A DNA stretch of 64,000 nucleotides, taken from contig NZ_FKIF01000007.1 of the NCBI RefSeq assembly GCF_900078705.1, forward strand, positions 682,001 through 746,000, read 5' to 3'. Position 1 is the stretch's first letter. The number at the start of each line of letters is the position of its first letter. Made by a program: the position numbers and the translations under genes. Source of the stretch: Bordetella ansorpii (GTDB lineage: Bacteria; Pseudomonadota; Gammaproteobacteria; Burkholderiales; Burkholderiaceae_B). The notes beneath the pieces are model-generated. The model saw only the letters and a program-made list of their open reading frames with translations, made no database searches and was not told where the DNA came from. Below, piece after piece: positions 24,257 to 32,867 of this stretch.

Positions 24257-25627
24257 TTATGACATTGCCGCCGCGATCTCCCGGATATCCTGCGCCGGCG
24301 CCGGCCTGCCCAGCAGGAACCCCTGCATGAGGTGGCAGCCCAGCGCGTCCAGGATCTTGCGCTGGCCGGCCGTTTCCACGCCCTCGGCGACCACGGTCAG
24401 CCCCAGCGCCCGGCACATCACCAGCACCGACAGCACCACGTCGCGGCTGACCGCGTCGGTCTCGATGTCGGCGATGAAGCCGCGGTCGAGCTTGACCCAG
24501 TCCAGCGGCAGCTTGCGCAGGTGCGTCAGGCTGGAATAGCCCACGCCGAAGTCGTCCAGCGCCACGCCGATGCCGCGCGCGCGCAGGCTGTTCATGGTGC
24601 CGACGTGGCGCTCGTACTGCGAGATGAACAGCGATTCGGTGATTTCCAGCACCAGCCGGTTGGGCGGCAGGCGGCTGGTGGTGAGTGCGTGGTTGACCTG
24701 CACCGGCAGCGCCGCCGAATACATCTGGCGCACCGACAGGTTGACGTGCAGTTGCCACGACGGCGGCCAATGGGCCGCGTGCGAGCAGGCGGTTTCCAGC
24801 ACCCAGGCGCCCAGCGGCACGATCAGCCCGGTGCGCTCGGCCAGTTCGATGGCCAGGGCCGGTGAAATGGCGCCCTGCGTGGGGTGATGCCAGCGCAGCA
24901 GCGCCTCGCAGCCCTTGATGGTGGCCGTTGGGCTGTCCCACAGCGGCTGGAAATAGACCTCGAACTGATCCATGGAGGACGAGGCCAGCGCCACGCGCAG
25001 GTCGTGCTCCAGCCCGCGGAAGTGGCGCTGGCGCTCGAGCATGGCGGGCTCGAACATGGTCCAGGCGGACTCGCTGTCTTCTTCCACGTGCAGCATGCCC
25101 AGCAGCAGGCTGCGTTCGAGCTCTTCGATGCTGTTGCCGTGGTCGGGGTACAGCGCCACCGACAGCCTGAACTCGACCAGCAGCGGCTGGCCGTGCATCT
25201 CATACGGCCAGGAGAGTTGTTCGATGATGTGCGGCGCCAGTTCGCGCGCGGCCCAGCGATCGGTGTCGGACGCCCAGACCAGGAAGGAGTAGGAGGAATA
25301 GCGCGCCACCAGGCAGTCGGGCGCGACGTGCCGCAGGCGGTCGGCCACCATGGACTGCAGCGACTGGTTGTCGGCGATGTCCAGCATGGCGCTGAGCTCG
25401 GCGTGGTGCACCACCTGGATGAGAAACATGGCGCCCGGCGGCCCCCCGGCCCGCTGCAGGCTGGGCTGGATGCGCTGCCGCAGGGCGTCCACCGTGAGCG
25501 CGCCGGTAAGGGTGTCCCGGGCGAAACGGCGGCGCAACATGAGTTCCCTGCCGACAAAGAAGATACAGACCACCAGCACGATCAATGCTGATATGCCGCT
25601 CTGTCCGACCAGGTCACTCCAACCCAC
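24257..25627 (-). CDS. Membrane-anchored EAL-domain c-di-GMP phosphodiesterase with degenerate GGDEF domain
   Basis: 456 aa, starting with GTG; GAGGGG lies about 6 bases upstream. One N-terminal membrane helix (about residues 12-28) is followed by a GGDEF-like domain whose active loop is ruined (ARYSSYSF). An EAL domain with intact hallmarks follows: [29 protein letters not shown] and AEGVET. These include the metal- and substrate-binding residues expected of an active phosphodiesterase that turns c-di-GMP into pGpG. The nearby Lap locus makes a role in adhesin release plausible, but that is inference. Confidence 0.9.
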   Translation of the reverse strand: MGWSDLVGQSGISALIVLVVCIFFVGRELMLRRRFARDTLTGALTVDALRQRIQPSLQRAGGPPGAMFLIQVVHHAELSAMLDIADNQSLQSMVADRLRHVAPDCLVARYSSYSFLVWASDTDRWAARELAPHIIEQLSWPYEMHGQPLLVEFRLSVALYPDHGNSIEELERSLLLGMLHVEEDSESAWTMFEPAMLERQRHFRGLEHDLRVALASSSMDQFEVYFQPLWDSPTATIKGCEALLRWHHPTQGAISPALAIELAERTGLIVPLGAWVLETACSHAAHWPPSWQLHVNLSVRQMYSAALPVQVNHALTTSRLPPNRLVLEITESLFISQYERHVGTMNSLRARGIGVALDDFGVGYSSLTHLRKLPLDWVKLDRGFIADIETDAVSRDVVLSVLVMCRALGLTVVAEGVETAGQRKILDALGCHLMQGFLLGRPAPAQDIREIAAAMS

Positions 25628-25745
25628 GAAGACCCCTCATCAATCCGGCCCCATAGCGGGCGCGGATCTCTCGCGTTTAGCCAATAGCGCTCGCCCCCGG
25701 CGGGCGCACGTGGAATTATCTACGATTTGGTTACGGTCAAATGGC

Positions 25746-25760
25746 ACATTTATCAAATGT
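25746..25760. promoter_or_regulatory. 15-bp palindrome in the AT-rich region before the EAL gene
   Basis: ACATTT-ATC-AAATGT is a perfect inverted repeat (6-bp arms, 3-bp centre) in a stretch much richer in A+T than its surroundings (about 25700-25815). On the minus strand a TTGACC (25735-25740) lies close by toward the EAL gene, with TAATTC 16 bp further. It could be an operator or part of the promoter for 24257-25627; no regulator is assigned. Confidence 0.3.
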
Positions 25761-25821
25761 TTTCCATTTACTTCTCGGCGCAACGGGTTTTTTGAGGCAT
25801 TTTTTCCGGGCCCGGAGGCTC

Positions 25822-27318
25822 TCATGAGGAACAACTGACTTCGATCCCGCGCGCCCAGTCCGGCGGCAGCGCCGCATGGCTTTCATGGCCGGGAACGGCC
25901 GTATAGGGGTCGCGCAACAGGCGCAGCAGCGTGTCGATCTCGGACGGGTCCCCTTGCTGCGCGGCCCGGATCGCCTGCTCGGCCAGATGGTTGCGCAATA
26001 CATACAGGGGGTTGACTTGGTCCATGGCCCGGGCCCGCTCGCCGGCCGGCCGGCCATCGGCCGCGTGCCGCGCCCCCAGCCTGGACAGCCATTCGCCCGC
26101 CGCGGGGCGATCGATGAACAGGTCCAGGAACGGCTGGGGCTCGCCGCGCACCGCATCGGCCAGGCGGCGGAACGTCAACGTGAAATCGGCCTGGCCCGTG
26201 TGCATCAGGCGCAGCAGTCCGTCGAGCAGTTCCTCGTCCTCGGGCAGCCATTGCGCCAGGCCCACCTTGGCCGCCATCCGGTCATGGAAGGCCCGGGTGA
26301 AGACGGCCTCGTAGCCTTCGAGCACGGCGCGCAGGGCGTCGGCGTCGTCCTCGATGGCGTGCAGGCTGCCCGCCAGGCGGTACAGGTTCCATAACCCCAC
26401 CGAGGGCTGGCGGTTCCACGCATAGCGGCCTTCGCTGTCGGTGTGGTTGCAGATGTGGCCAAGCTGGAACGCGTCCATGAATCCGTACGGACCGTAGTCC
26501 AGCGTCAGGCCCAGGATGGACATGTTGTCGGTGTTCATCACGCCGTGGCAGAAGCCCACGGCCTGCCAGTCGGCCATCAGGCGCGCGGTGCGGCGCATCA
26601 CTTCGTCCAGCAGCGCGACCAGCGGGCCCTTGTCGCCGCCCGCATCGCGGCATTGCGGATAGAAGCGGTCGATGACGTAGTCGGCCAGCGTGCGCAGCAG
26701 TTCGGGCTCGCGCTTCGAGGCCCAGTGCTCGAACGACCCGAAGCGCACGAAGCTGGGCGCCATGCGGGTGACGATCGCGGCGGTTTCCACGTTCTCGCGG
26801 ATCACCGGGTCGTCGGACACCACCAGGGCCAGCGCCCGGGTAGTGGGAATGCCCAGGCCGGCCATGGCTTCGCTGGCCAGGTACTCGCGCACCGACGAGC
26901 GCAGCACGGCCCGGCCGTCACCCATGCGCGAGTACGGCGTCATGCCGGCGCCCTTCAATTGCAGTTCCCAGTTGCCCTGGGGGCCGCGCACTTCGCCCAG
27001 CAGGTGGGCGCGCCCATCGCCCAGCTGGCCCGCCCAGACCCCGAACTGGTGACCGCTGTAGACGGCCGCCAGGGTATCGCCGCCGGGCAGCGGCATCGCG
27101 CCCGAGGCCACGGCCAGGAATTCGGGGCCGTGCAGCGCGGCGGGGTCCAGGCCGATCAGGGCCGCGGCGTCGGGGTTGGCGTGCAACAGGCGCGGATCGG
27201 TCAGCGGGCGCGCGGCCAGCCGGGTGTAGAACGCAGGCGGCAGCGCGGCGAAACTGTTGTCGGTCCGCAGGTCGGACAGGCTGGCGGCCAGGGGGACGGA
27301 ACGGGAAACTGAATTCAT
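25822..27318 (-). CDS. selO: SelO/YdiU protein adenylyltransferase (pseudokinase AMPylase)
   Basis: 498 aa, the usual size of SelO (UPF0061/YdiU). Conserved stretches include YSGHQFGVWAGQLGDGRA, LKGAGMTPYSRMGDGRA, GVMNTDNMS and DYGPYGFMDAF, covering the nucleotide and metal sites of the inverted kinase-like fold. SelO transfers AMP from ATP to Ser/Thr/Tyr of target proteins and is linked to redox stress. The protein ends in CSS; the cysteine stands where eukaryotic SelO has selenocysteine, and may form a disulfide. No UGA is used at this site. ATG at 27318 follows AAGG about 8 bases upstream. Confidence 0.93.
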   Translation of the reverse strand: MNSVSRSVPLAASLSDLRTDNSFAALPPAFYTRLAARPLTDPRLLHANPDAAALIGLDPAALHGPEFLAVASGAMPLPGGDTLAAVYSGHQFGVWAGQLGDGRAHLLGEVRGPQGNWELQLKGAGMTPYSRMGDGRAVLRSSVREYLASEAMAGLGIPTTRALALVVSDDPVIRENVETAAIVTRMAPSFVRFGSFEHWASKREPELLRTLADYVIDRFYPQCRDAGGDKGPLVALLDEVMRRTARLMADWQAVGFCHGVMNTDNMSILGLTLDYGPYGFMDAFQLGHICNHTDSEGRYAWNRQPSVGLWNLYRLAGSLHAIEDDADALRAVLEGYEAVFTRAFHDRMAAKVGLAQWLPEDEELLDGLLRLMHTGQADFTLTFRRLADAVRGEPQPFLDLFIDRPAAGEWLSRLGARHAADGRPAGERARAMDQVNPLYVLRNHLAEQAIRAAQQGDPSEIDTLLRLLRDPYTAVPGHESHAALPPDWARGIEVSCSS

Positions 27319-27487
27319 GGATAAACCTTCGTGCTGACACAGGACGCGGGGTGCGGAGATGCGGGCCAGCCGGCGTTGGAAGCCCTCGCAAGAGGCATTC
27401 CTGGCCGTCTCGGCAGCGCCTGGCCAACCGGGGCTCGCCCCCGCGTGCCGGCGCCATCCCGCGGTCGCCAGGCGAGGGGCCCGCCGC

Positions 27488-27859
27488 TCACGCGCGCCTT
27501 GCCCGGGCGGCGCGCTTGGCGGGCCGCACGTAGAAAATGGCGGACAGGAAGAAGACGGAGGACAGGACGATCTCGATGCCGGCCAGCGCGGCCGAGGCCG
27601 GCAGCGGGTCGGACATGGCGCGCACCACGCCTTCCATCAGGTACAGCAGCGACAGCATTGCCGCCCATTGATAGGTATAGACATTGCCCCGCAGCACCCC
27701 GCGCAACGGCAGCGCCAGCGGCAAGGCCTTCAGGAACAGCAGCGACCCGCCCGGCCGCAGCGGGGCCAGGAAAATCTCCCAGGCCAGGCACAGCAGCAGC
27801 AACGCCACCAGCGAGGCGGATGCGACACGGCGCAAAGTCGGATTCAGGGCAGCGGTCAT
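27488..27859 (-). CDS. DUF2069 small inner-membrane protein
   Basis: 123 aa with about four hydrophobic segments (about residues 16-32, 40-55, 62-80 and 90-110) and a basic C-terminal tail rich in Arg/Ala. It matches the DUF2069 family, small proteobacterial membrane proteins of unknown role. The start codon lies only 16 bp from the divergent yihY start, so the two genes must share or overlap their promoter sequences. No function is proposed. Confidence 0.8.
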   Translation of the reverse strand: MTAALNPTLRRVASASLVALLLLCLAWEIFLAPLRPGGSLLFLKALPLALPLRGVLRGNVYTYQWAAMLSLLYLMEGVVRAMSDPLPASAALAGIEIVLSSVFFLSAIFYVRPAKRAARARRA

Positions 27860-27875
27860 ACGCTATTATCGCCTG

Positions 27876-29204
27876 ATGAAGCATCAGGCCGAGCCCGCCC
27901 CCGGCGTCCAGACGCAAGCCCCTCCTGCCCGTTCCCGGCGCCACACTTGGCTCGCCCGCATCGGGCGCGTCACGCGTTTCGCGGCGGAACGCACCGGCGA
28001 GGAACGGCTGCTGCAGGTGGCCTCCAGCCTGACCTTCACCACGGTGCTGGCCATCGTGCCGATGCTGGCGGTGGCGCTGTCGCTGTTCACGGCGTTCCCC
28101 CTGTTCCAGGAATTCCGCGTCGCGCTGGAAGACTTCCTGACGAACAACCTGATGCCGCCTTCGGTCTCCAACAACGTCATGAACTACCTGAACCAGTTCG
28201 CCCGCCAGGCCTCGCGCCTGACGGCCATCGGCGGCGGTTTCCTGGTGGTGACGTCGGTGCTGCTGATCATGACGATCGACAAGTCGTTCAACGACATCTG
28301 GCACGTCACCCGCCAGCGGCCCTTCGTGCAGCGCGTGCTGGTGTACTGGTCGGTGATCACGCTGGGCCCCGTCGTGGCGGGCGCCAGCCTGTGGGCCACG
28401 TCCTTCGTGGCGCGCGAGTCCATGGGGCTGGTGCGCAACGTGCCCGACATCGTCAGCCTGGCCATCTCGTTCATCCCGCTGATCCTCACCGGCGCGGCGT
28501 TCTCGGCGCTGTTCGTCATCGTGCCCAACCGGCGGGTCTACTGGCGCGACGCGCTGGTGGGCGGCTACGGCGCGGCCCTGCTGCTGGAACTGATGAAGGC
28601 CGGGTTTGCATACTACCTGACGCGCTTTCCGACCTATACCGTCATCTACGGCACCTTCGCCACCCTGCCCATCTTCCTGCTGTGGCTGTGGCTATCCTGG
28701 CTATCGGTGCTGTTCGGCGCCACGGTCGCCGCCAGCCTGCCGATGCTTCGGCTGGGCCGCTGGGAGATCAACCGGTGCGCCGGCGCCGGCTTCATCGACG
28801 CCCTGAACGTACTGAGCGAATTGCGCCGGGCCCAGGGCAGCGCACCGCCGGGGCTCGGCCCCACGACCCTGGCCAAGCGCCTGCAGTTGCACCACGACGA
28901 ACTGAACGACGTGCTGGAAACCCTGAACGACATGGGCATGGTGGCGCGCACGGCCGACCAGAACTGGGTCCTGTCCTGCGACCCGCACCGCACCACGGTC
29001 GAGCCCGTGTTCGAGCAATTCCTGCTGGACCGGCGCCAGCGGCGTGTACGGCAGGACCCCCGCGTGGTCGCGGCGGCCGCCGGCGTGCTGGCCGGCGCGC
29101 CGCCCTCACTGGAAGAACTGGCCGGACAGGCGCACAATACGCGAAATGACACGCCCGACCGCCGCCCGGCGGCGGTAGTTGCGTCGGAAACGGGCGAGAA
29201 GTAG
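27876..29204 (+). CDS. YihY/BrkB-family inner-membrane protein
   Basis: 442 aa from ATG at 27876. The open frame extends further upstream, but that part is antisense to the DUF2069 gene and lacks the family pattern. The core (about residues 45-300) has six hydrophobic segments typical of YihY/BrkB (UPF0761), formerly misnamed ribonuclease BN. BrkB was first described in Bordetella pertussis with a role in serum resistance; its biochemical function is unsettled. The C-terminal ~130 residues are soluble and may fold as a winged-helix-like domain (TTLAKRLQLHHDELNDVLE), an addition seen in some members of the family. Confidence 0.85.
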   Translation: MKHQAEPAPGVQTQAPPARSRRHTWLARIGRVTRFAAERTGEERLLQVASSLTFTTVLAIVPMLAVALSLFTAFPLFQEFRVALEDFLTNNLMPPSVSNNVMNYLNQFARQASRLTAIGGGFLVVTSVLLIMTIDKSFNDIWHVTRQRPFVQRVLVYWSVITLGPVVAGASLWATSFVARESMGLVRNVPDIVSLAISFIPLILTGAAFSALFVIVPNRRVYWRDALVGGYGAALLLELMKAGFAYYLTRFPTYTVIYGTFATLPIFLLWLWLSWLSVLFGATVAASLPMLRLGRWEINRCAGAGFIDALNVLSELRRAQGSAPPGLGPTTLAKRLQLHHDELNDVLETLNDMGMVARTADQNWVLSCDPHRTTVEPVFEQFLLDRRQRRVRQDPRVVAAAAGVLAGAPPSLEELAGQAHNTRNDTPDRRPAAVVASETGEK

Positions 29205-29255
29205 GCCAGGCAGTCTGACTACAAGCCGGAAAGTGCGTTCCCCGAGGAGGAAGCC

Positions 29256-29744
29256 ATGTTGAAAGTCAGCGAAATTCTGCGCGTCAAAGGCAACGCGCTG
29301 TTCACCACCACGCCCGACACGCCGGTCACGGTGGCCATCCAGACCATGAGCGAACAGGACATCGGTTCGCTGGTCATCATGGAAGCCGGCATGCTGGTGG
29401 GCATGCTCACCTTCCGCGAGATCATCCGCCACATGCACAAGAGCGGCGGCGCGCTGGGCGACGCCACCACCATCCGCGGCATCATGGACGATGCCCCGGT
29501 CAGCGTCACGCCCAACACCAGCGCCGACGAAGTCCAGCGCCTGATGCTGGAAAAGCACGCCCGCTACATCCCCGTGATGGACGGCGGCACGCTGCTGGGC
29601 GTGATCTCGTTCTACGACATGGCGCAGGCCATCGTGGCGGCCCAGCAGTTCGAGAACAACATGCTGAAGGCCTATATCCGCGACTGGCCCATGGACAGCA
29701 GCGAAACCGAAGGCGAGCCGCAAGCCGAACCGACCAAGTCCTGA
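29256..29744 (+). CDS. CBS-domain-pair protein
   Basis: 162 aa with two CBS motifs (about residues 5-65 and 72-135) and no other domain, so it is a stand-alone CBS pair. Such pairs bind adenosine nucleotides (AMP, ATP, SAM or NADH) and act as energy or redox sensors. The target is not visible. A strong ribosome site GAGGAGG (29244-29250) precedes ATG. It follows yihY by 51 bp and is convergent with the dihydrouridine synthase gene, 15 bp away. Confidence 0.85.
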   Translation: MLKVSEILRVKGNALFTTTPDTPVTVAIQTMSEQDIGSLVIMEAGMLVGMLTFREIIRHMHKSGGALGDATTIRGIMDDAPVSVTPNTSADEVQRLMLEKHARYIPVMDGGTLLGVISFYDMAQAIVAAQQFENNMLKAYIRDWPMDSSETEGEPQAEPTKS

Positions 29745-29751
29745 GGACGGC

Positions 29752-29770
29752 CCGCGGCGTTACGCCGCGG
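29752..29770. terminator. Hairpin between convergent genes
   Basis: A perfect 8-bp stem (CCGCGGCG / CGCCGCGG) with loop TTA sits where the CBS gene and dusA converge. The loop is the TAA stop codon of the minus-strand gene. No T-run follows on either strand, so a Rho-independent role is uncertain. Confidence 0.35.
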
Positions 29771-30788
29771 CCAGCGGAGCGTCCGCGTCCGGACCGAAAT
29801 CGTCACGCTCGTCGCGATCCGCGCTTTGCAGCGTGCGCCACGCCTCGTAGATCAGGCCGGCATCGTTGGCGGACAGCAGGCGCTGGTCCGACAGCATGCG
29901 GCGCCAGCGGCGAGCCCCCGACTGGCCATTCACCAGCCCCAGCAAGGGCCGCACGATGACGCGCAGCGGCTGGCCTTGGGCCACCTGCTGCGCGGCGTAG
30001 CGGGTCATGGCATCGACCACCTGGGCATCCGTGGGCAGCCGCGTGGACGGCCACAGGCGCAGCGACACCTCGGACAGCACGCGCGGCGTGTGCCAGGCCG
30101 CGCGGCCCAGCATCACGCCGTCGAAATCCTCGGCGGCCTGCAGGGACTGCCGCGCATCGGCCAGGCCCCCGTTGAGCACCACGACGCAATCGGGGAAATC
30201 CTGCTTGAGGCGGCGCACGACGTCGTAACGCAGCGGCGGGATCTCGCGGTTGTCCTTGGGCGACAGGCCTTTCAGCACCGCATTGCGGGCATGCACCACG
30301 AACACCCGGCAGCCCACGTCGTACAGCTTGCCCATGAAGTCGCGGACAAAATCGTAGGATTCGTCGTAATCCAGACCCAGCCGGTGCTTCACGGTGACGG
30401 GTACGTCCACCGCGTCCCGCATGGCCTTGATGCAATCGGCCACCAGGTCGGGCTCGGCCATCAGGCAGGCGCCGAACGCGCCGCGCTGCACGCGCTCGGA
30501 CGGGCAGCCGCAGTTCAGGTTGATCTCGTCGTAGCCCCACTGCTGGCCCAGGCGGGCGGCCTGCGCCAGCGCGTCGGGTTCGCTGCCCCCCAGTTGCAGG
30601 GCCACGGGATGCTCGGCGGCGTCGAAATCGAGATGGCGCCCCACCTTGCCGTGCAGCAGCGCGCCGGTGGTGATCATCTCGGTGTACAGGCGCGCGCGCG
30701 GCGCCAGCAGCCGATGCAGGAAGCGGCAGTGCCGGTCGGTGACGTCGATCATCGGGGCGACGCAGAGCCGCCAGTCGGAGGAATCCAA
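29760..30788 (-). CDS. dusA: tRNA-dihydrouridine synthase (DusA type)
   Basis: 342 aa TIM-barrel flavoenzyme that reduces uridine to dihydrouridine in tRNA D-loops. The N-terminal VAPMIDVTDRHCR fits DusA (U20/U20a), the catalytic cysteine lies in NCGCPSERV, and FMN-binding elements include KHRLGLD and VVLNGG. The only start that keeps the N-terminal strand is a TTG at 30788; no in-frame ATG precedes it. A TAAAAT box (30821-30826, minus strand) lies ~33 bp upstream. The assignment to DusA rather than DusB/C rests on the VTDRHCR pattern and the absence of DusB-type features. Confidence 0.92.
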   Translation of the reverse strand: MDSSDWRLCVAPMIDVTDRHCRFLHRLLAPRARLYTEMITTGALLHGKVGRHLDFDAAEHPVALQLGGSEPDALAQAARLGQQWGYDEINLNCGCPSERVQRGAFGACLMAEPDLVADCIKAMRDAVDVPVTVKHRLGLDYDESYDFVRDFMGKLYDVGCRVFVVHARNAVLKGLSPKDNREIPPLRYDVVRRLKQDFPDCVVVLNGGLADARQSLQAAEDFDGVMLGRAAWHTPRVLSEVSLRLWPSTRLPTDAQVVDAMTRYAAQQVAQGQPLRVIVRPLLGLVNGQSGARRWRRMLSDQRLLSANDAGLIYEAWRTLQSADRDERDDFGPDADAPLAAA

Positions 30789-31029
30789 GAAATCGCTCGG
30801 GGAATTGCACGGAATCCTCTATTTTACGGCGGCTGGCCGGCGGCCGGGGTCCCCAGGTTCGCCGGCACCGAATCGCGCCCCGTCCGGCATGGGCGGAGCC
30901 GGCCGAGACCGGCGGGAACATGCCTCCGTACCGGCGCCGCCAGCTTCGCTCCCGACGTAGTCTAAAATTGCCGCGCGAGCCGCTCCGGGCAGGGCCCGCG
31001 CGTCCGACAACCCCGTCCGTTTTGAGCCA
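30789..31029. promoter_or_regulatory. Divergent promoter region dusA / thrB
   Basis: 241 bp without a gene between two divergent genes. A candidate -10 box TAAAAT for dusA is at 30821-30826 (minus strand), and one for thrB is at 30963-30968 (plus strand). Neither has a convincing -35 box. The middle is very GC-rich with several short GGCCGG-type inverted repeats; no operator is recognisable. Confidence 0.35.
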
Positions 31030-31998
31030 ATGGCCGTATTCACTCCTGTATCCGACGATGATGCACGCGCGTTGCTGACGCGCTACCAACTGGGAGACCT
31101 GGTGTCGCTGCGCGGCATCACGGCCGGCATCGAGAACACCAATTTCTTCCTGCACACCACCGGCGGCGAGTATGTGCTGACGCTGTTCGAGGTATTGACG
31201 CAGGAACAACTGCCTTTCTACATCGAACTGATGCACCACCTGGCGCAGCGCGGCGTGCCCGTGCCCGAGCCCCAGACGCTGCGCGACGGCACGCGCCTGA
31301 CCACGCTGCACGGCAAGCCCTGCGCCATCGTCAGCCGCCTGCCGGGTGGCTACGAGCCCGCGCCAGGCCCGCGGCACTGCGCGCAGGCCGGCGCCACGCT
31401 GGCGCGCGCCCACCTGGCCGCGCGCGACTTCAGCCTGTACCAGCCCAACCTGCGCGGCCTGTCCTGGTGGCAGCAGACCGTGCCCAAGGTGCTGCCGTAC
31501 CTGCAGGCCGGACAGGCGGCCCTGCTGCAGAACGAGCTGCAGGCCCAGACCGACGCCGCCGCCACGCCGCAGTGGCAGGCGCTGCCCTCGGGCCCGGCGC
31601 ACTGCGACCTGTTCCGCGACAACGTGCTGTTCGCCGGCACGTTCGAGTCGCCCCGCATGGGCGGCATCATCGACTTCTATTTCGCGGGCTGCGACACCTG
31701 GCTGTTCGACGTGGCCGTCAGCCTGAACGACTGGTGCATCGTGCGCGAAACGGGCGAGTTCGTGCCCGAACTGGCCCAGGCCTGGCTGTCGGCCTACGCC
31801 GAGCACCGACCGTTCACCAACGAGGAACGCGCCGCCTGGCCGCTGATGCTGCGAGCGGCCGCACTGCGCTTCTGGGTCTCGCGCCTGTACGACTTCTACC
31901 TGCCACGCCCGGCGCAGACACTCAAGCCGCACGATCCGCGCCATTTCGAGCGAGTGTTGCAGGCGCGCCACCACGGCGCCCTGCCCGCCTTGCCCTGA
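31030..31998 (+). CDS. thrB: Homoserine kinase (choline-kinase-fold type)
   Basis: 322 aa. It phosphorylates homoserine to O-phosphohomoserine in threonine synthesis. It belongs to the ThrB type with an aminoglycoside-phosphotransferase fold found in many proteobacteria, not to the GHMP type of E. coli. Visible motifs: GIENTNFFL near the nucleotide loop, catalytic HCDLFRDNVLF (about residues 193-203) and the metal-binding region GGIIDFYFAGCD. The start ATG directly follows TTTGAGCCA. The BPSS1780-type membrane gene follows 65 bp downstream on the same strand. Confidence 0.93.
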   Translation: MAVFTPVSDDDARALLTRYQLGDLVSLRGITAGIENTNFFLHTTGGEYVLTLFEVLTQEQLPFYIELMHHLAQRGVPVPEPQTLRDGTRLTTLHGKPCAIVSRLPGGYEPAPGPRHCAQAGATLARAHLAARDFSLYQPNLRGLSWWQQTVPKVLPYLQAGQAALLQNELQAQTDAAATPQWQALPSGPAHCDLFRDNVLFAGTFESPRMGGIIDFYFAGCDTWLFDVAVSLNDWCIVRETGEFVPELAQAWLSAYAEHRPFTNEERAAWPLMLRAAALRFWVSRLYDFYLPRPAQTLKPHDPRHFERVLQARHHGALPALP

Positions 31999-32063
31999 TT
32001 CCGGCCGCCCGCATAATCGAACATGGTGCGCGAAACGCGCTGACCCCCAGTACACAGACCCCC

Positions 32064-32867
32064 ATGCAAGCAGCATCGCTACCCGCAGCCTCTGGCTGGC
32101 AATGGATCCGCACCGGCGTGCAGTTGTTCCTGAGACAGCCCCTGGCCATGTTCGCGTGGTCCACGGTGGTGGGCCTGTTCGTCCTGTTCGCCGTGCTCAC
32201 GCTGCCGATCGGCCCGCTGCTGCTGCCGGTGCTGATGCCCATCGTGGCGATGATGAGCATCGCGGCGGCCAAGCACATCGAGGCCGGCCGCACCATGCTG
32301 CCGTCCATGTGGCCCAAGCCGCTGCAACTGCCCGGCGTGTTCAAGAAACTGACGCTGATGGGCGTGATGTACGCGGTGGCCGTGCTGGTTGCCGAGATCG
32401 TGGCGGTGCTGCCCTTCACGCGGGACGTGGTCGCGGGCATGGAACTGGCCACCGCCAGCAAGGACCTGGCCCCCATGATGGCGGCCATGCAGCGGCCGCT
32501 GATCCTGTTCGTCATCCTGTACATCCCCATCGCCGCCGTGTTCTGGCATGCGCCGGTGCTGGTGAGCTGGCACGGCGTGCGCATGACGCAGGCCATGTTC
32601 TTCTCGGGCGTGGCCTGCTGGCGCAACAAGTGGGCCTTCCTGGTGTACGGCGTGGCCTGGGCGATGATCTTCATGTTCATCGACCTGGCCACGGGCCTGA
32701 TGATCGCCGCCGGCCTGCCGGTCGCGTTGGTCAGCACGCTGCAGATGCCCGTCAACATCTCGGCGTGCGCGGTGCTGTACGCCAGCTTCTATCCAGCCTA
32801 TACCTCGGTGTTCAACATCGAGGACGCCAGCGCGGACCTCGACCACCGCGACGGCGCGCACGCATAA
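32064..32867 (+). CDS. BPSS1780-family membrane protein
   Basis: 267 aa with about six hydrophobic segments (around residues 28-45, 50-68, 97-115, 148-170, 195-215 and 222-245). It matches the betaproteobacterial BPSS1780 membrane family, whose function is unknown and which is often found beside thrB. The ATG at 32064 gives an N terminus (LPAASGWQWI) like that of the family; earlier in-frame codons overlap thrB and look non-coding. Its whole length is also open on the opposite strand (see the DUF192 entry). Confidence 0.8.
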   Translation: MQAASLPAASGWQWIRTGVQLFLRQPLAMFAWSTVVGLFVLFAVLTLPIGPLLLPVLMPIVAMMSIAAAKHIEAGRTMLPSMWPKPLQLPGVFKKLTLMGVMYAVAVLVAEIVAVLPFTRDVVAGMELATASKDLAPMMAAMQRPLILFVILYIPIAAVFWHAPVLVSWHGVRMTQAMFFSGVACWRNKWAFLVYGVAWAMIFMFIDLATGLMIAAGLPVALVSTLQMPVNISACAVLYASFYPAYTSVFNIEDASADLDHRDGAHA

